This document shows, one piece after another, positions 6,090 to 12,329 of a DNA stretch of 21,745 bases. Source of the stretch: an uncultured Clostridia bacterium (GTDB taxonomy: Bacteria > Bacillota > Clostridia > TANB77 > CAG-508); contig CAQRYF010000026.1 of assembly GCA_948875265.1 (NCBI GenBank), forward strand, positions 1-21,745, given 5' to 3'. A program made the position numbers and the translations under genes. The notes below the pieces were generated by a model that did no database searches, was not told where the DNA came from, and worked only from the letters and a program-made list of their open reading frames with translations. The number at the start of each line of letters is the position of its first letter. Position 1 is the first letter of the stretch.

Positions 6090-6210
6090 GTGCGAAAAAG
6101 AATTGAATTTTGACTAGGCACATGAGTTTTAAATTCAAGAGGCGTACTTAGGTACGTTGATTGAATTTAAAATGAAATGTAACAACGTCAAAAGCAATTA
6201 TCTTTCGCAC
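6090..6210. repeat. 121-bp imperfect palindrome between integrase and attR
   Basis: Three nested arms share one centre near 6150: outer 6090-6114 with 6187-6210 (imperfect, ends GTGCGAAA/TTTCGCAC), middle TTTTAAATTCAA (6127-6138) with TTGAATTTAAAA (6161-6172), inner CGTAC (6143-6147) with GTACG (6152-6156). It lies inside the element after the integrase stop. It could be a large terminator or RNA hairpin, or a DNA structure used in recombination. Confidence 0.6.
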
Positions 6211-6223
6211 GAGAATAAAAGTA

Positions 6224-6248
6224 GTTCAACTGTGTATACACAATCACA
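6224..6248 (+). other. attR: right junction of the serine-integrase element
   Basis: The right arm 6224-6246 (begins GTTCAACTGT, contains the palindrome TGTGTATACACA) mirrors the left arm 1488-1510. The core CA is at 6247-6248. Host sequence resumes at A6249, giving CAA CAT TAT (Gln-His-Tyr) in frame with the 5' half. Confidence 0.8.
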
Positions 6249-6670
6249 ACATTATGCAGGAGTGGCATTTGATGTGGGGCAAACTTTAAGTCCTGCACAA
6301 AGAACAAGATTATGGAATTCAGCCAATAATTCTGGTGTGTGGTATTATGTGGAACCGATTTCATTGACACCAACATGGGTTCATTTTGATAAGAGATTTC
6401 GGTAAACCAGCATGTTCAAGCGGAGGATTTCCTCAATTAAAAAGAGGAAGCTTAAGTAATTATGTATTAATTGCACAAGATGATTTGAATACTCTAGGAT
6501 TTAGAACAGGAGGATTAGATGGCATATTTGGATCTGCAACTCAAAATGCTGTAATAAGTTATCAAAGGTCAAGAGGGCTTTCAGCTGACGGTATTGTTGG
6601 ATGTAATACATGGAGATCACTTCAAGAAGATGTTGTTGGAACAGGTCCTACCAGTACTACTATAAATTAA
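6249..6670 (+). CDS. 3' part of split M15-like peptidase with PG-binding domain, +1 shift at CGG 6400
   Basis: This half holds the catalytic and targeting parts. Its frame first reads QHYAGVAFDVGQTLS and ends PTWVHFDKRF. These are the SxHxxGxAxD and WxHxD zinc-ligand motifs of M15/VanY-like D,D-peptidases (His75, Asp82, His119 in the joined protein). CGG 6400-6402 and an immediate TAA follow. Dropping C6400 continues GKPACSSGGF into a PG_binding_1 domain (VLIAQDDLNTLGF, LDGIFGSATQNAVISYQ, VGCNTWRSL) and stops at 6670. The joined protein is 213 aa; no signal peptide is visible, as in phage-type or spore-type lytic enzymes. While the element is inserted this half has no start of its own, though an ATG at 6386 could allow the PG-binding domain alone. 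A terminator follows directly. Confidence 0.75.
6400..6403 (+). other. Candidate CGG +1 recoding site (M15 gene, second)
   Basis: In-frame TTT CGG T, with TAA next in the zero frame. Removing C6400 gives Phe-Gly-Lys-Pro and leads into the PG-binding domain. Here the P-site tRNA-Phe could re-pair (TTT to TTC). Confidence 0.55.
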
Positions 6671-6700
6671 AAAAGCATAACTATTAATTATGCTTTTTTT
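6669..6700. terminator. Bidirectional terminator between convergent genes
   Basis: AAAAAAGCATAA (6669-6680) and TTATGCTTTTTT (6688-6699) form a perfect 12-bp stem with a 7-nt loop. It serves the M15 gene on + and the XRE gene on -, and both stop codons touch it. Confidence 0.8.
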
Positions 6701-7065
6701 ACGATTTTGTTTTTGTCTTGAAGTTTAACTAATTCACTTGCTAATGAGCTAACAACTAATTTATTATAATCATTTAATTTTAAATAATCTTCTAAAAACT
6801 TATCATCGACTATATCATTTAAGACAGGAGAATCATTTTGTATTAAGTCATTGAATAAGAAATCAGAGTTAATATTTAGTGCTTTACAAATATTGGTTAT
6901 AGTCGTTGCACTTCCAAATGCAATACCACGTTCTAACTGACTAATATATCTTGTTGATAATGATAACTTTTCGGCTAATTGTTCTTGAGTATAATCTGAT
7001 TTAGACCTTGCCAATTTAATTTTTCTACCAATATTTTTCCTCAAAAACTTTTCTTGATTATTCAT
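6688..7065 (-). CDS. XRE-family HTH transcriptional regulator, 125 aa
   Basis: The - strand gene starts at ATG 7065 behind AAGGAGGAGG. Residues about 10-68 are a classic HTH_3 domain: IGRKIKLARSKSDYTQEQLA, then EKLSLSTRYISQLERG and ITNICKALNINSDFLF. The C-terminal 50 residues (VDDKFLEDYLKLNDYNKLVV onward) are helical and probably for dimerisation or sensing. It is probably a dimeric repressor of nearby genes, possibly its own. It is convergent with the M15 gene, shares a terminator with it, and is divergent from the mraZ promoter region. Its frame is intact and contains no CGG. The target is unknown. Confidence 0.8.
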   Translation of the reverse strand: MNNQEKFLRKNIGRKIKLARSKSDYTQEQLAEKLSLSTRYISQLERGIAFGSATTITNICKALNINSDFLFNDLIQNDSPVLNDIVDDKFLEDYLKLNDYNKLVVSSLASELVKLQDKNKIVKKA

Positions 7066-7341
7066 AAAGCCTCCTCCTTAATATATTAATATAAAAAAGT
7101 ATAGCAAGTACAATTTCAAAATAAAACGAACTATTAATAAGAAAATAATATATGAGTACTATTAAAAGTTTTATTAGATTATATAAATTTAGATGTTCAA
7201 TAATAAATAATTTATATTTGCATTTTAGATGTATGTGGTGTCAAAACACTGATATACTAATGTTTTTTTATAAAAATCTAATTAGTATTAATTAGATAAT
7301 GAAAAAAATATAAAAAAAGTTAAAAAAATTTTGAAAAACAC
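7066..7341. promoter_or_regulatory. Divergent intergenic region with extended -10 for the XRE gene
   Basis: The non-coding stretch between the two divergent genes is very AT-rich. On the - strand TATACT (7103-7098) is preceded by TG plus one base (7106-7104), an extended -10 for the XRE gene. A perfect 9-bp inverted repeat ATCTAATTA-GTAT-TAATTAGAT lies at 7276-7297. I see no gene here. Confidence 0.45.
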
Positions 7342-7370
7342 TTGCAAAATAAGAAAAGTTATATTAAAAT
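7342..7370 (+). promoter_or_regulatory. Promoter of the mraZ division cluster
   Basis: TTGCAA (7342-7347), a 17-base spacer and TAAAAT (7365-7370). It lies directly upstream of the MraZ boxes, so MraZ bound there would sit just past the start point. Confidence 0.65.
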
Positions 7371-7377
7371 TTAATTG

Positions 7378-7414
7378 AAGTGGAGAAAAGTGGTACAAAG
7401 TGGTGACAAAGTGG
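7378..7414 (+). promoter_or_regulatory. mraZ: Four MraZ-box repeats
   Basis: (A)AAGTGG occurs four times (7378-7383, 7387-7393, 7397-7403, 7408-7414), with GTGG starts at 7380, 7390, 7400 and 7411. Repeats of this type at about 10-bp steps before mraZ are the known binding sites of the ring-shaped MraZ regulator, so the cluster is probably autoregulated. Confidence 0.8.
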
Positions 7415-7441
7415 AGAGGTATGAAAAGAGGTGAAATTTAA

Positions 7442-7867
7442 TTGCTAATTGGTGAATATGAGCATTCTCTAGATGCAAAAGGCAGATTAATAATGCCAGC
7501 AAAGCTAAGACAAGATATGGGAGAAAAGTTCATCGTAACAAAAGGGTTAGATGGATGTTTATTTGCGTTTTCACAAAATGAGTGGTTAAATTTTGAAACT
7601 AAATTAAAAGCACTTCCTTTATCAGATAGAAATGCAAGAAACTTTGTAAGATTTTTCTTATCAGGAGCAACTGAATGTGAAATAGATAAACAAGGTAGAT
7701 TTCTAATACCTAATAATTTAAGAATAGCGGCAGGATTAGAAAAAGAAGCAGTAGTAATTGGAGTAGGAACTAGATTAGAAATATGGAATAAAGAAACTTG
7801 GGAAAAATGTGATGAAGATATATCAGCAGATGAAATTGCTCAAAATATGACAATGTTAGGTATATAA
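7442..7867 (+). CDS. mraZ: Transcriptional regulator MraZ
   Basis: This is the first gene of the division and cell-wall cluster. The start is TTG 7442, set by AGAGGTG upstream and by the conserved N-terminus LIGEYEHSLDAKGRL. The 141-aa protein has the two tandem SpoVT/AbrB-like half-domains of the family, each with its DxxGR motif: DAKGRLIMPAKLR near residue 12 and DKQGRFLIPNNLR near residue 85. MraZ forms a ring that binds tandem direct repeats and controls its own operon. Four such repeats lie directly upstream (7378-7414). The length is normal and the frame intact. A 257-base gap with TACAAA-type repeats and a hairpin separates it from rsmH, unusually long for this pair. Confidence 0.95.
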   Translation: MLIGEYEHSLDAKGRLIMPAKLRQDMGEKFIVTKGLDGCLFAFSQNEWLNFETKLKALPLSDRNARNFVRFFLSGATECEIDKQGRFLIPNNLRIAAGLEKEAVVIGVGTRLEIWNKETWEKCDEDISADEIAQNMTMLGI

Positions 7868-7887
7868 CTTGCAAAAGTTTATATAAA

Positions 7888-8003
7888 TACAAAAGATAAA
7901 AGTACAAAAGACAAATATACAAATGAAGAAAAGTAATTTACAAAAGATAAAAATACAAAAGCTTTAAAAAATACAAAAGATAATTTTTTAAAGTTACAAA
8001 TGA
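7888..8003 (+). repeat. Degenerate repeat of TACAAAAGA in the mraZ-rsmH gap
   Basis: Seven copies of TACAAA(A/T)G(A/C) start at 7888, 7903, 7918, 7939, 7954, 7972 and 7995. The spacing is mostly 15 bases or another multiple of three. The stretch has stops in all + frames, so it is not coding. It may be a decayed minisatellite or a run of protein-binding sites. Confidence 0.5.
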
Positions 8004-8058
8004 AAGATTTACTAGAGAATATAAAAAATCAAAAGAAAAATATACATAAAAGATAATA

Positions 8059-8088
8059 CAGCTGGTAGTTTTCTTAAATTACCAGCTG
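8059..8088 (+). terminator. Strong hairpin before rsmH
   Basis: CAGCTGGTAGTTT (8059-8071) pairs with AAATTACCAGCTG (8076-8088), 13 bp with one G-U and a 4-nt loop. A T-run comes only 15 bases later (8103-8109). It is therefore more likely an attenuator or an mRNA processing/stability element than a full terminator. Confidence 0.5.
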
Positions 8089-8124
8089 CTAACGTTAAAT
8101 GAATTTTTTATATGAGGTGTCAAG

Positions 8125-9054
8125 TTGGAATTTAAGCATAAACCAGTAATGTTAAATGAATGTATAGAAGGGCTTAATATTAAACAAGATGGAATATATG
8201 TAGATGGAACTTTAGGAGGAGCTGGACATAGCAAAGAAATAGCAAAAAGACTATCAAATAAAGGGATATTAATTGGAATAGATAGAGATGAAGAGGCATT
8301 AAGTGCAGCAAAGGAAAATTTAGAAGAATTTCAAAATGTCAAATACATTCATAATAATCATGACAACATAAAAGAAATATTACAAGAATTGGATATAAAT
8401 GGAGTAGATGGAATTCTATTAGATTTAGGAGTTTCTTCATATCAATTAGATGAAAGAAATAGAGGCTTTAGTTATTTGGGCGAAAATGAATTAGATATGA
8501 GGATGGATAAATCTCAAGAATTAACAGCAAAAGTAGTAATAAATACATATGAAGAAGAAAAACTTGCAAATATTATATATGAATATGGTGAGGAGAGGTT
8601 TTCGAGACAGATTGCTAGAAATATATGTATGGCTAGAAAAGAAAGTCAAATTGAAACAACTAAGCAATTAGTAGAAATTATTGAAAAATCAATACCGAAA
8701 TCAAAACAAAAGGATGGTCATCCAGCTAAAAGAACATTTCAAGCAATTAGGATAGAAGTAAATGATGAAATAAAGCCATTATATAAAACAGTAAAGGATT
8801 GCATAGATTGTCTAAATTCTAATGGAAGATTATGTATTATAACATTTCACTCTTTAGAAGATAGAGCAGTAAAAAATGCATATATAGAAGCTAAAGGAAA
8901 ATGTACTTGTCCAAGTGATTTACCATATTGCGTATGTGGAGCAAAATCTCTTGGAAATATTGTAAATAAGAAACCAATAATAGCGACAAAAGATGAGCAA
9001 GAAGAAAATTCGAGAAGTAAGAGTGCAAAACTTAGAGTTTTTGAGAAGAAATAA
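8125..9054 (+). CDS. rsmH: 16S rRNA m4C1402 methyltransferase RsmH (MraW)
   Basis: The start is TTG 8125 after GAGGTG, giving MEFKHKPVMLNECIEGL, the conserved N-terminus. The 309-aa enzyme shows the SAM-binding GTLGGAGHS (about 29-37), GIDRDEEAL, DLGVSSYQLDERNRGFSY, HPAKRTFQAIRIEVNDE and the late FHSLEDRAVKN and SAKLRVFEKK segments. It methylates N4 of cytidine 1402 in 16S rRNA, tuning the P site. It is the second gene of the cluster and is followed by ftsL 37 bases on. Length and motifs are normal. Because RsmH tunes the ribosomal P site, it is a point of interest beside a possible frameshifting system, but it is present in nearly all bacteria. Confidence 0.96.
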   Translation: MEFKHKPVMLNECIEGLNIKQDGIYVDGTLGGAGHSKEIAKRLSNKGILIGIDRDEEALSAAKENLEEFQNVKYIHNNHDNIKEILQELDINGVDGILLDLGVSSYQLDERNRGFSYLGENELDMRMDKSQELTAKVVINTYEEEKLANIIYEYGEERFSRQIARNICMARKESQIETTKQLVEIIEKSIPKSKQKDGHPAKRTFQAIRIEVNDEIKPLYKTVKDCIDCLNSNGRLCIITFHSLEDRAVKNAYIEAKGKCTCPSDLPYCVCGAKSLGNIVNKKPIIATKDEQEENSRSKSAKLRVFEKK

Positions 9055-9091
9055 TAAAATAAAATTAAATTAAAAGGGGGGTGAGTAACTT

Positions 9092-9595
9092 ATGGCAAGA
9101 ATGGGTTATCAATATGGTACAAGTCCAAGAAAATTAGAGCCGGATTATAAAAGAACAAAGAAGACACAAAAAGGTAATCTGAAAATAGTTAAAGATGTGC
9201 AAAGACAAGATGTTAAACTTTCGAAGGAACAAAGAAAGAAACAGACAAGAGTAACTTTAATAGTTATTGCTATATTTGCAGTATTATTAACCATAAGTTA
9301 TAGAAACTCTCAAATAAATGAAAAATTTAATAATGTACAAACATTGAAAAAACAACTTTCATCTATAGAAAAAGAAAATGAACAAATGAAAGTTAATATA
9401 GAAAATGGATTAAATTTAAACAATATAGAAAAACTTGCAAAAGAAAAGCTAGGTATGCAAAAATTAACAAATAGACAGACAGTATATATTAATTTGCCTA
9501 AAAGAGACTATGTAGAAGCGGCATCAGAAGAGGTGATTGTGGAACAGGAGAAGAATTGGTTTGAAAAGTTTACAGATAAAATATTTAATAAATAA
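9092..9595 (+). CDS. ftsL: Cell division protein FtsL/DivIC-like
   Basis: ATG 9092 follows an AGGGGGGTGAG ribosome binding site. The 167-aa protein has a basic cytoplasmic tail (about 1-50), one membrane segment (about 52-68, TLIVIAIFAVLLTI), then a coiled coil (VQTLKKQLSSIEKENEQMKV) and a septum-type LAKEKLGMQK motif. This is the FtsL/DivIC plan. With the PBP it belongs to the septal complex (FtsL-DivIC-DivIB-PBP). Position between rsmH and the PBP supports ftsL. A stretch of acidic residues and a basic tail end the protein. Sequence conservation in this family is low, so identity rests on topology and context. Confidence 0.85.
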   Translation: MARMGYQYGTSPRKLEPDYKRTKKTQKGNLKIVKDVQRQDVKLSKEQRKKQTRVTLIVIAIFAVLLTISYRNSQINEKFNNVQTLKKQLSSIEKENEQMKVNIENGLNLNNIEKLAKEKLGMQKLTNRQTVYINLPKRDYVEAASEEVIVEQEKNWFEKFTDKIFNK

Positions 9596-9613
9596 TAAAT
9601 AAGAATAAAAGAA

Positions 9614-9649
9614 AAACTTCCTAATAAGATGAAATAGGAGGTTTTTTTT
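9614..9649 (+). terminator. Hairpin with T8 tail that also sequesters the PBP ribosome binding site
   Basis: AAACTTCCTA (9614-9623) pairs with TAGGAGGTTT (9635-9644) with one G-U, followed by T to 9649 and the ATG at 9650. The right arm is the AGGAGG SD itself. The element could terminate transcription or block initiation, setting PBP level relative to ftsL. Confidence 0.6.
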
Positions 9650-11644
9650 ATGATTATAACAAAGCTTTCAAACAAGAAAAAAATGAGAAATGCACTTTTT
9701 ATATGTTTTCTAATAATGTTATGTTTGATTGGGAGAATAGGATATATACAGTTTATACAAGGAGATGAACTTTCTACACTTGCATATCAACAACAAACAT
9801 TAGATAGAAATATCAATCCAAAAAGAGGAACTATATATGATGCCACTAGTAAAAATGTTTTAGCAGTTAGTAGTACTGTAGAGACTGTAACAGTAAATCC
9901 TGGTAATATAAGAAAAGAAGATAAGGAAAAAGTAGCAAAAAAGTTATCAGAGATTTTTGAATTGGACTATGAGAAAACTCTTAAAAAGGTTACTAAAAGA
10001 AGTTCTATTGAAACAATATCAAAAAAGGTTGATAAAGATAAAACAGATGAGTTAAGAGTATGGATTGAGCAAAATAATATAAGTTCTGGTATAAATATAG
10101 ATGAAGATACAAAGAGATATTATCCATACAGTACTTTAGCATCACAAATTATTGGGTTTTGTGGTAGTGATAATCAAGGGTTAGATGGAATAGAAGCAAA
10201 ATATGATACAGAATTAAAAGGAAAACAAGGGGCGATACAAAGACATACAGATGCTAAGGGAGGAGAAATAGGGCATGAAGGTGAAAATTATGTAGCAGCT
10301 ATTGATGGAAATGATATAGTTTTAACAATTGACCTAACAATTCAATCTATTGTGGAAAAGTATTTGGAAGAAGCATGTATTGATAATGTGTGTACAGATG
10401 GTGGAAATATTGTTGTAATGAATCCTCAAAATGGAGATATATTAGCAATGGCAACATATCCTTCATATAATCTTAATTCACCATATGAGCCATATACAGA
10501 AGAACTTAAAGAAGTATGGGATTCACTTGAGCAAAGTGAAAAAACAAAAAACTTACAAGCTGTATGGAGAAATAAAGCAATAGCAGATACATATGAACCA
10601 GGATCTGTTTTTAAAGTAATAACATCATCAGCAGCATTGGAAGAAGGGGTGGTGACTGATATTGATAAAGAAGGCCAATTTTGTTGTACAGGAAGTATTG
10701 AAGTAGCAGGAGTAAGAATTAAATGTTGGAGACATTATAGACCACATGGTTCAGAAAGTTTAAGATTAGCATTAATGAATTCTTGTAATCCGGTATTTAT
10801 AGGATTAGGACAAAAATTAGGAGTACAAAAGTATTATAGCTATCTAAACAAATTTAGGTTATTAGAAAAGACAGGAATTGATTTACCAGGAGAAGCAAAC
10901 AGTATATTTTTGGCTGAAAATAAAGCAGGACCAGTGGAACTTGCAACTATTAGTTTTGGGCAAAGATTTGAAATAACTCCTATTCAATTAGTTACAGCAG
11001 TATCAGCCATAGCTAATGGTGGTAATAGTATACAGCCTAGATTGGTAAAACAAATTATTAATAGTGAAACAAAAGAAATAACAGATATTCCAGTTAAAGT
11101 AAATAGTACTGTTATTTCCAAGGAGACTTCTGAAAAGGTCCTAAGCATGATGGAATCAGTTGTATCTGAAGGTACAGGGAAAAATGCGAAAGTTGCAGGA
11201 TATAGAATAGGTGGAAAGACAGGAACTTCAGAAGATGGAGTTAATACAAATAAGTATGTTACATCGTTTTGTGGAGTTGCGCCAATTGATAATCCACAAG
11301 TTGTTGTATTAGTAACACTATATAACCCAACAGGTGAAGGGGGACACCAAGGAGGTGGTGTGGCAGCACCAGTTGGAGGGCAAGTATTTAGTGAAATTTT
11401 ACCATATTTGGAAGTGAATCAAGGAAATCAAGAAGAAGTTGAGCAAGTAGAACAAATACAAACACCAGATGTGGTAGGAAAAAGTATAAGTGAAGTAGAA
11501 AAGATATTAAAGGAAAATGGGTTGATTACAGTTATAGAAAATGAGACAGAAGAATTAGACAAAGAAAACACAATAGTTAAAGATCAAACTCCAAAGGCTG
11601 GAATTACAGTAAATAGTGGTAGTAAGATTTATATCGGATATTAA
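9650..11644 (+). CDS. spoVD: Class B penicillin-binding protein with PASTA domain (PBP2B/SpoVD type)
   Basis: This 664-aa D,D-transpeptidase has one N-terminal membrane anchor (about 12-32) and a dimerisation domain that starts NPKRGTIYDATSKNVLA. The transpeptidase domain carries SVFK (catalytic Ser near 319), SCN (near 377) and KTGT (near 523). One C-terminal PASTA domain (about 604-664, TPDVVGKSISEVEKIL) completes it. It cross-links septal peptidoglycan on the outer face as the partner of FtsW. A single PASTA domain fits SpoVD, the sporulation paralog, as well as a vegetative PBP2B; without the rest of the genome the two cannot be separated. The start ATG 9650 is set by AGGAGG 8 bases upstream, which sits in a terminator-like hairpin. 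Confidence 0.92.
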   Translation: MIITKLSNKKKMRNALFICFLIMLCLIGRIGYIQFIQGDELSTLAYQQQTLDRNINPKRGTIYDATSKNVLAVSSTVETVTVNPGNIRKEDKEKVAKKLSEIFELDYEKTLKKVTKRSSIETISKKVDKDKTDELRVWIEQNNISSGINIDEDTKRYYPYSTLASQIIGFCGSDNQGLDGIEAKYDTELKGKQGAIQRHTDAKGGEIGHEGENYVAAIDGNDIVLTIDLTIQSIVEKYLEEACIDNVCTDGGNIVVMNPQNGDILAMATYPSYNLNSPYEPYTEELKEVWDSLEQSEKTKNLQAVWRNKAIADTYEPGSVFKVITSSAALEEGVVTDIDKEGQFCCTGSIEVAGVRIKCWRHYRPHGSESLRLALMNSCNPVFIGLGQKLGVQKYYSYLNKFRLLEKTGIDLPGEANSIFLAENKAGPVELATISFGQRFEITPIQLVTAVSAIANGGNSIQPRLVKQIINSETKEITDIPVKVNSTVISKETSEKVLSMMESVVSEGTGKNAKVAGYRIGGKTGTSEDGVNTNKYVTSFCGVAPIDNPQVVVLVTLYNPTGEGGHQGGGVAAPVGGQVFSEILPYLEVNQGNQEEVEQVEQIQTPDVVGKSISEVEKILKENGLITVIENETEELDKENTIVKDQTPKAGITVNSGSKIYIGY

Positions 11645-11747
11645 AAATAAGTATATATATAATAGACAAAAGATATTAAAAGATATATAATTATTATGTA
11701 CAAATAGTACTTAACATTCAAATAGGTATTTGGTAAAGGAGGACATT

Positions 11748-12176
11748 ATGATTTATACAGAAAATACTAAAAAGGCAATGAAAGTAGCATTTGATGCTCA
11801 TAATGGTCAATTGGATAAATCAGGTATACCATATATATACCATCCCATTCATTTAGCAGAGCAAATGCAAACAGAGGAAGAATGCATTGTTGCACTTCTT
11901 CATGATGTTGCAGAAGATACAGCTGTAACTATAGAACAGTTAGAAAAAGAATTTTCTTCAACAGTAATTCAAGCATTAAAGCTATTAACACATGACAAAG
12001 CAATTGAGTATATGGATTATGTGAAAAAACTTAAAAGCAATCCAATTGCTAGAAAAGTTAAATTAGCGGACTTACGTCATAATAGTGATGAGTCAAGATT
12101 AAGTCATTTGACCGAAAAAGATAGAAAGCGAAATGAAAAATATCATAGAGCTATAGAATTTTTAATGAGTGAGTAA
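11748..12176 (+). CDS. RelA/SpoT-type HD hydrolase (small alarmone hydrolase-like)
   Basis: I chose ATG 11748, which has AAAGGAGG 5 bases upstream; an in-frame ATG at 11730 precedes that site. The 142-aa protein is a bare HD domain: YIYHPIHLAEQM (metal His), ALLHDVAEDTAVT (the HD pair) and KLADLRHNSDESRL. The LLHDVAEDT and KLADxRHN motifs are those of the (p)ppGpp hydrolase half of Rel/SpoT and of MESH1-like enzymes. There is no synthetase domain. It probably removes the 3' pyrophosphate of (p)ppGpp or a related nucleotide in the cytosol. It is an extra gene within the division cluster, with its own terminator, so alarmone turnover and wall growth may be linked here; that link is inference. 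Confidence 0.8.
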   Translation: MIYTENTKKAMKVAFDAHNGQLDKSGIPYIYHPIHLAEQMQTEEECIVALLHDVAEDTAVTIEQLEKEFSSTVIQALKLLTHDKAIEYMDYVKKLKSNPIARKVKLADLRHNSDESRLSHLTEKDRKRNEKYHRAIEFLMSE

Positions 12177-12198
12177 TTAAAGAAACATCTATTTGAAA

Positions 12199-12230
12199 AT
12201 GCCTATATTGAATTTCAATATAGGTGTTTT
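12199..12230 (+). terminator. Intrinsic terminator after the HD hydrolase
   Basis: CCTATATTG (12202-12210), loop AATTT and CAATATAGG (12216-12224), then TGTTTT. It has a perfect 9-bp stem and a T-rich tail. Confidence 0.75.
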
Positions 12231-12329
12231 ATTGTATCAAATTATTATTATAAATTTTATTTGAATATTGCACATAATAAATTATATTGTTATAATTTGC
12301 ATAAAAAAGTAAAAATAAGGAGAACAAAA

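Larger units (their letters stand above)
1488..6248 (+). mobile_element. Serine-integrase mobile element, about 4.76 kb, interrupting a peptidase gene
   Basis: The element lies between two copies of a CA core and has 23-bp inverted arms at its ends, as expected when a large serine recombinase joins attP to attB with a 2-bp crossover. Cargo in order: Bro-N/DinD-like antirepressor, metallophosphoesterase, a structured non-coding block, a 69-aa protein and the recombinase, all on the + strand. There is no replication, capsid or conjugation gene, so it is a small integrative element or a reduced prophage. The host gene is regenerated exactly on excision, as with intervening elements such as skin. 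Whether excision is regulated cannot be told from sequence. The recombinase frame is broken by a CGG, so mobility would depend on recoding. Confidence 0.8.
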
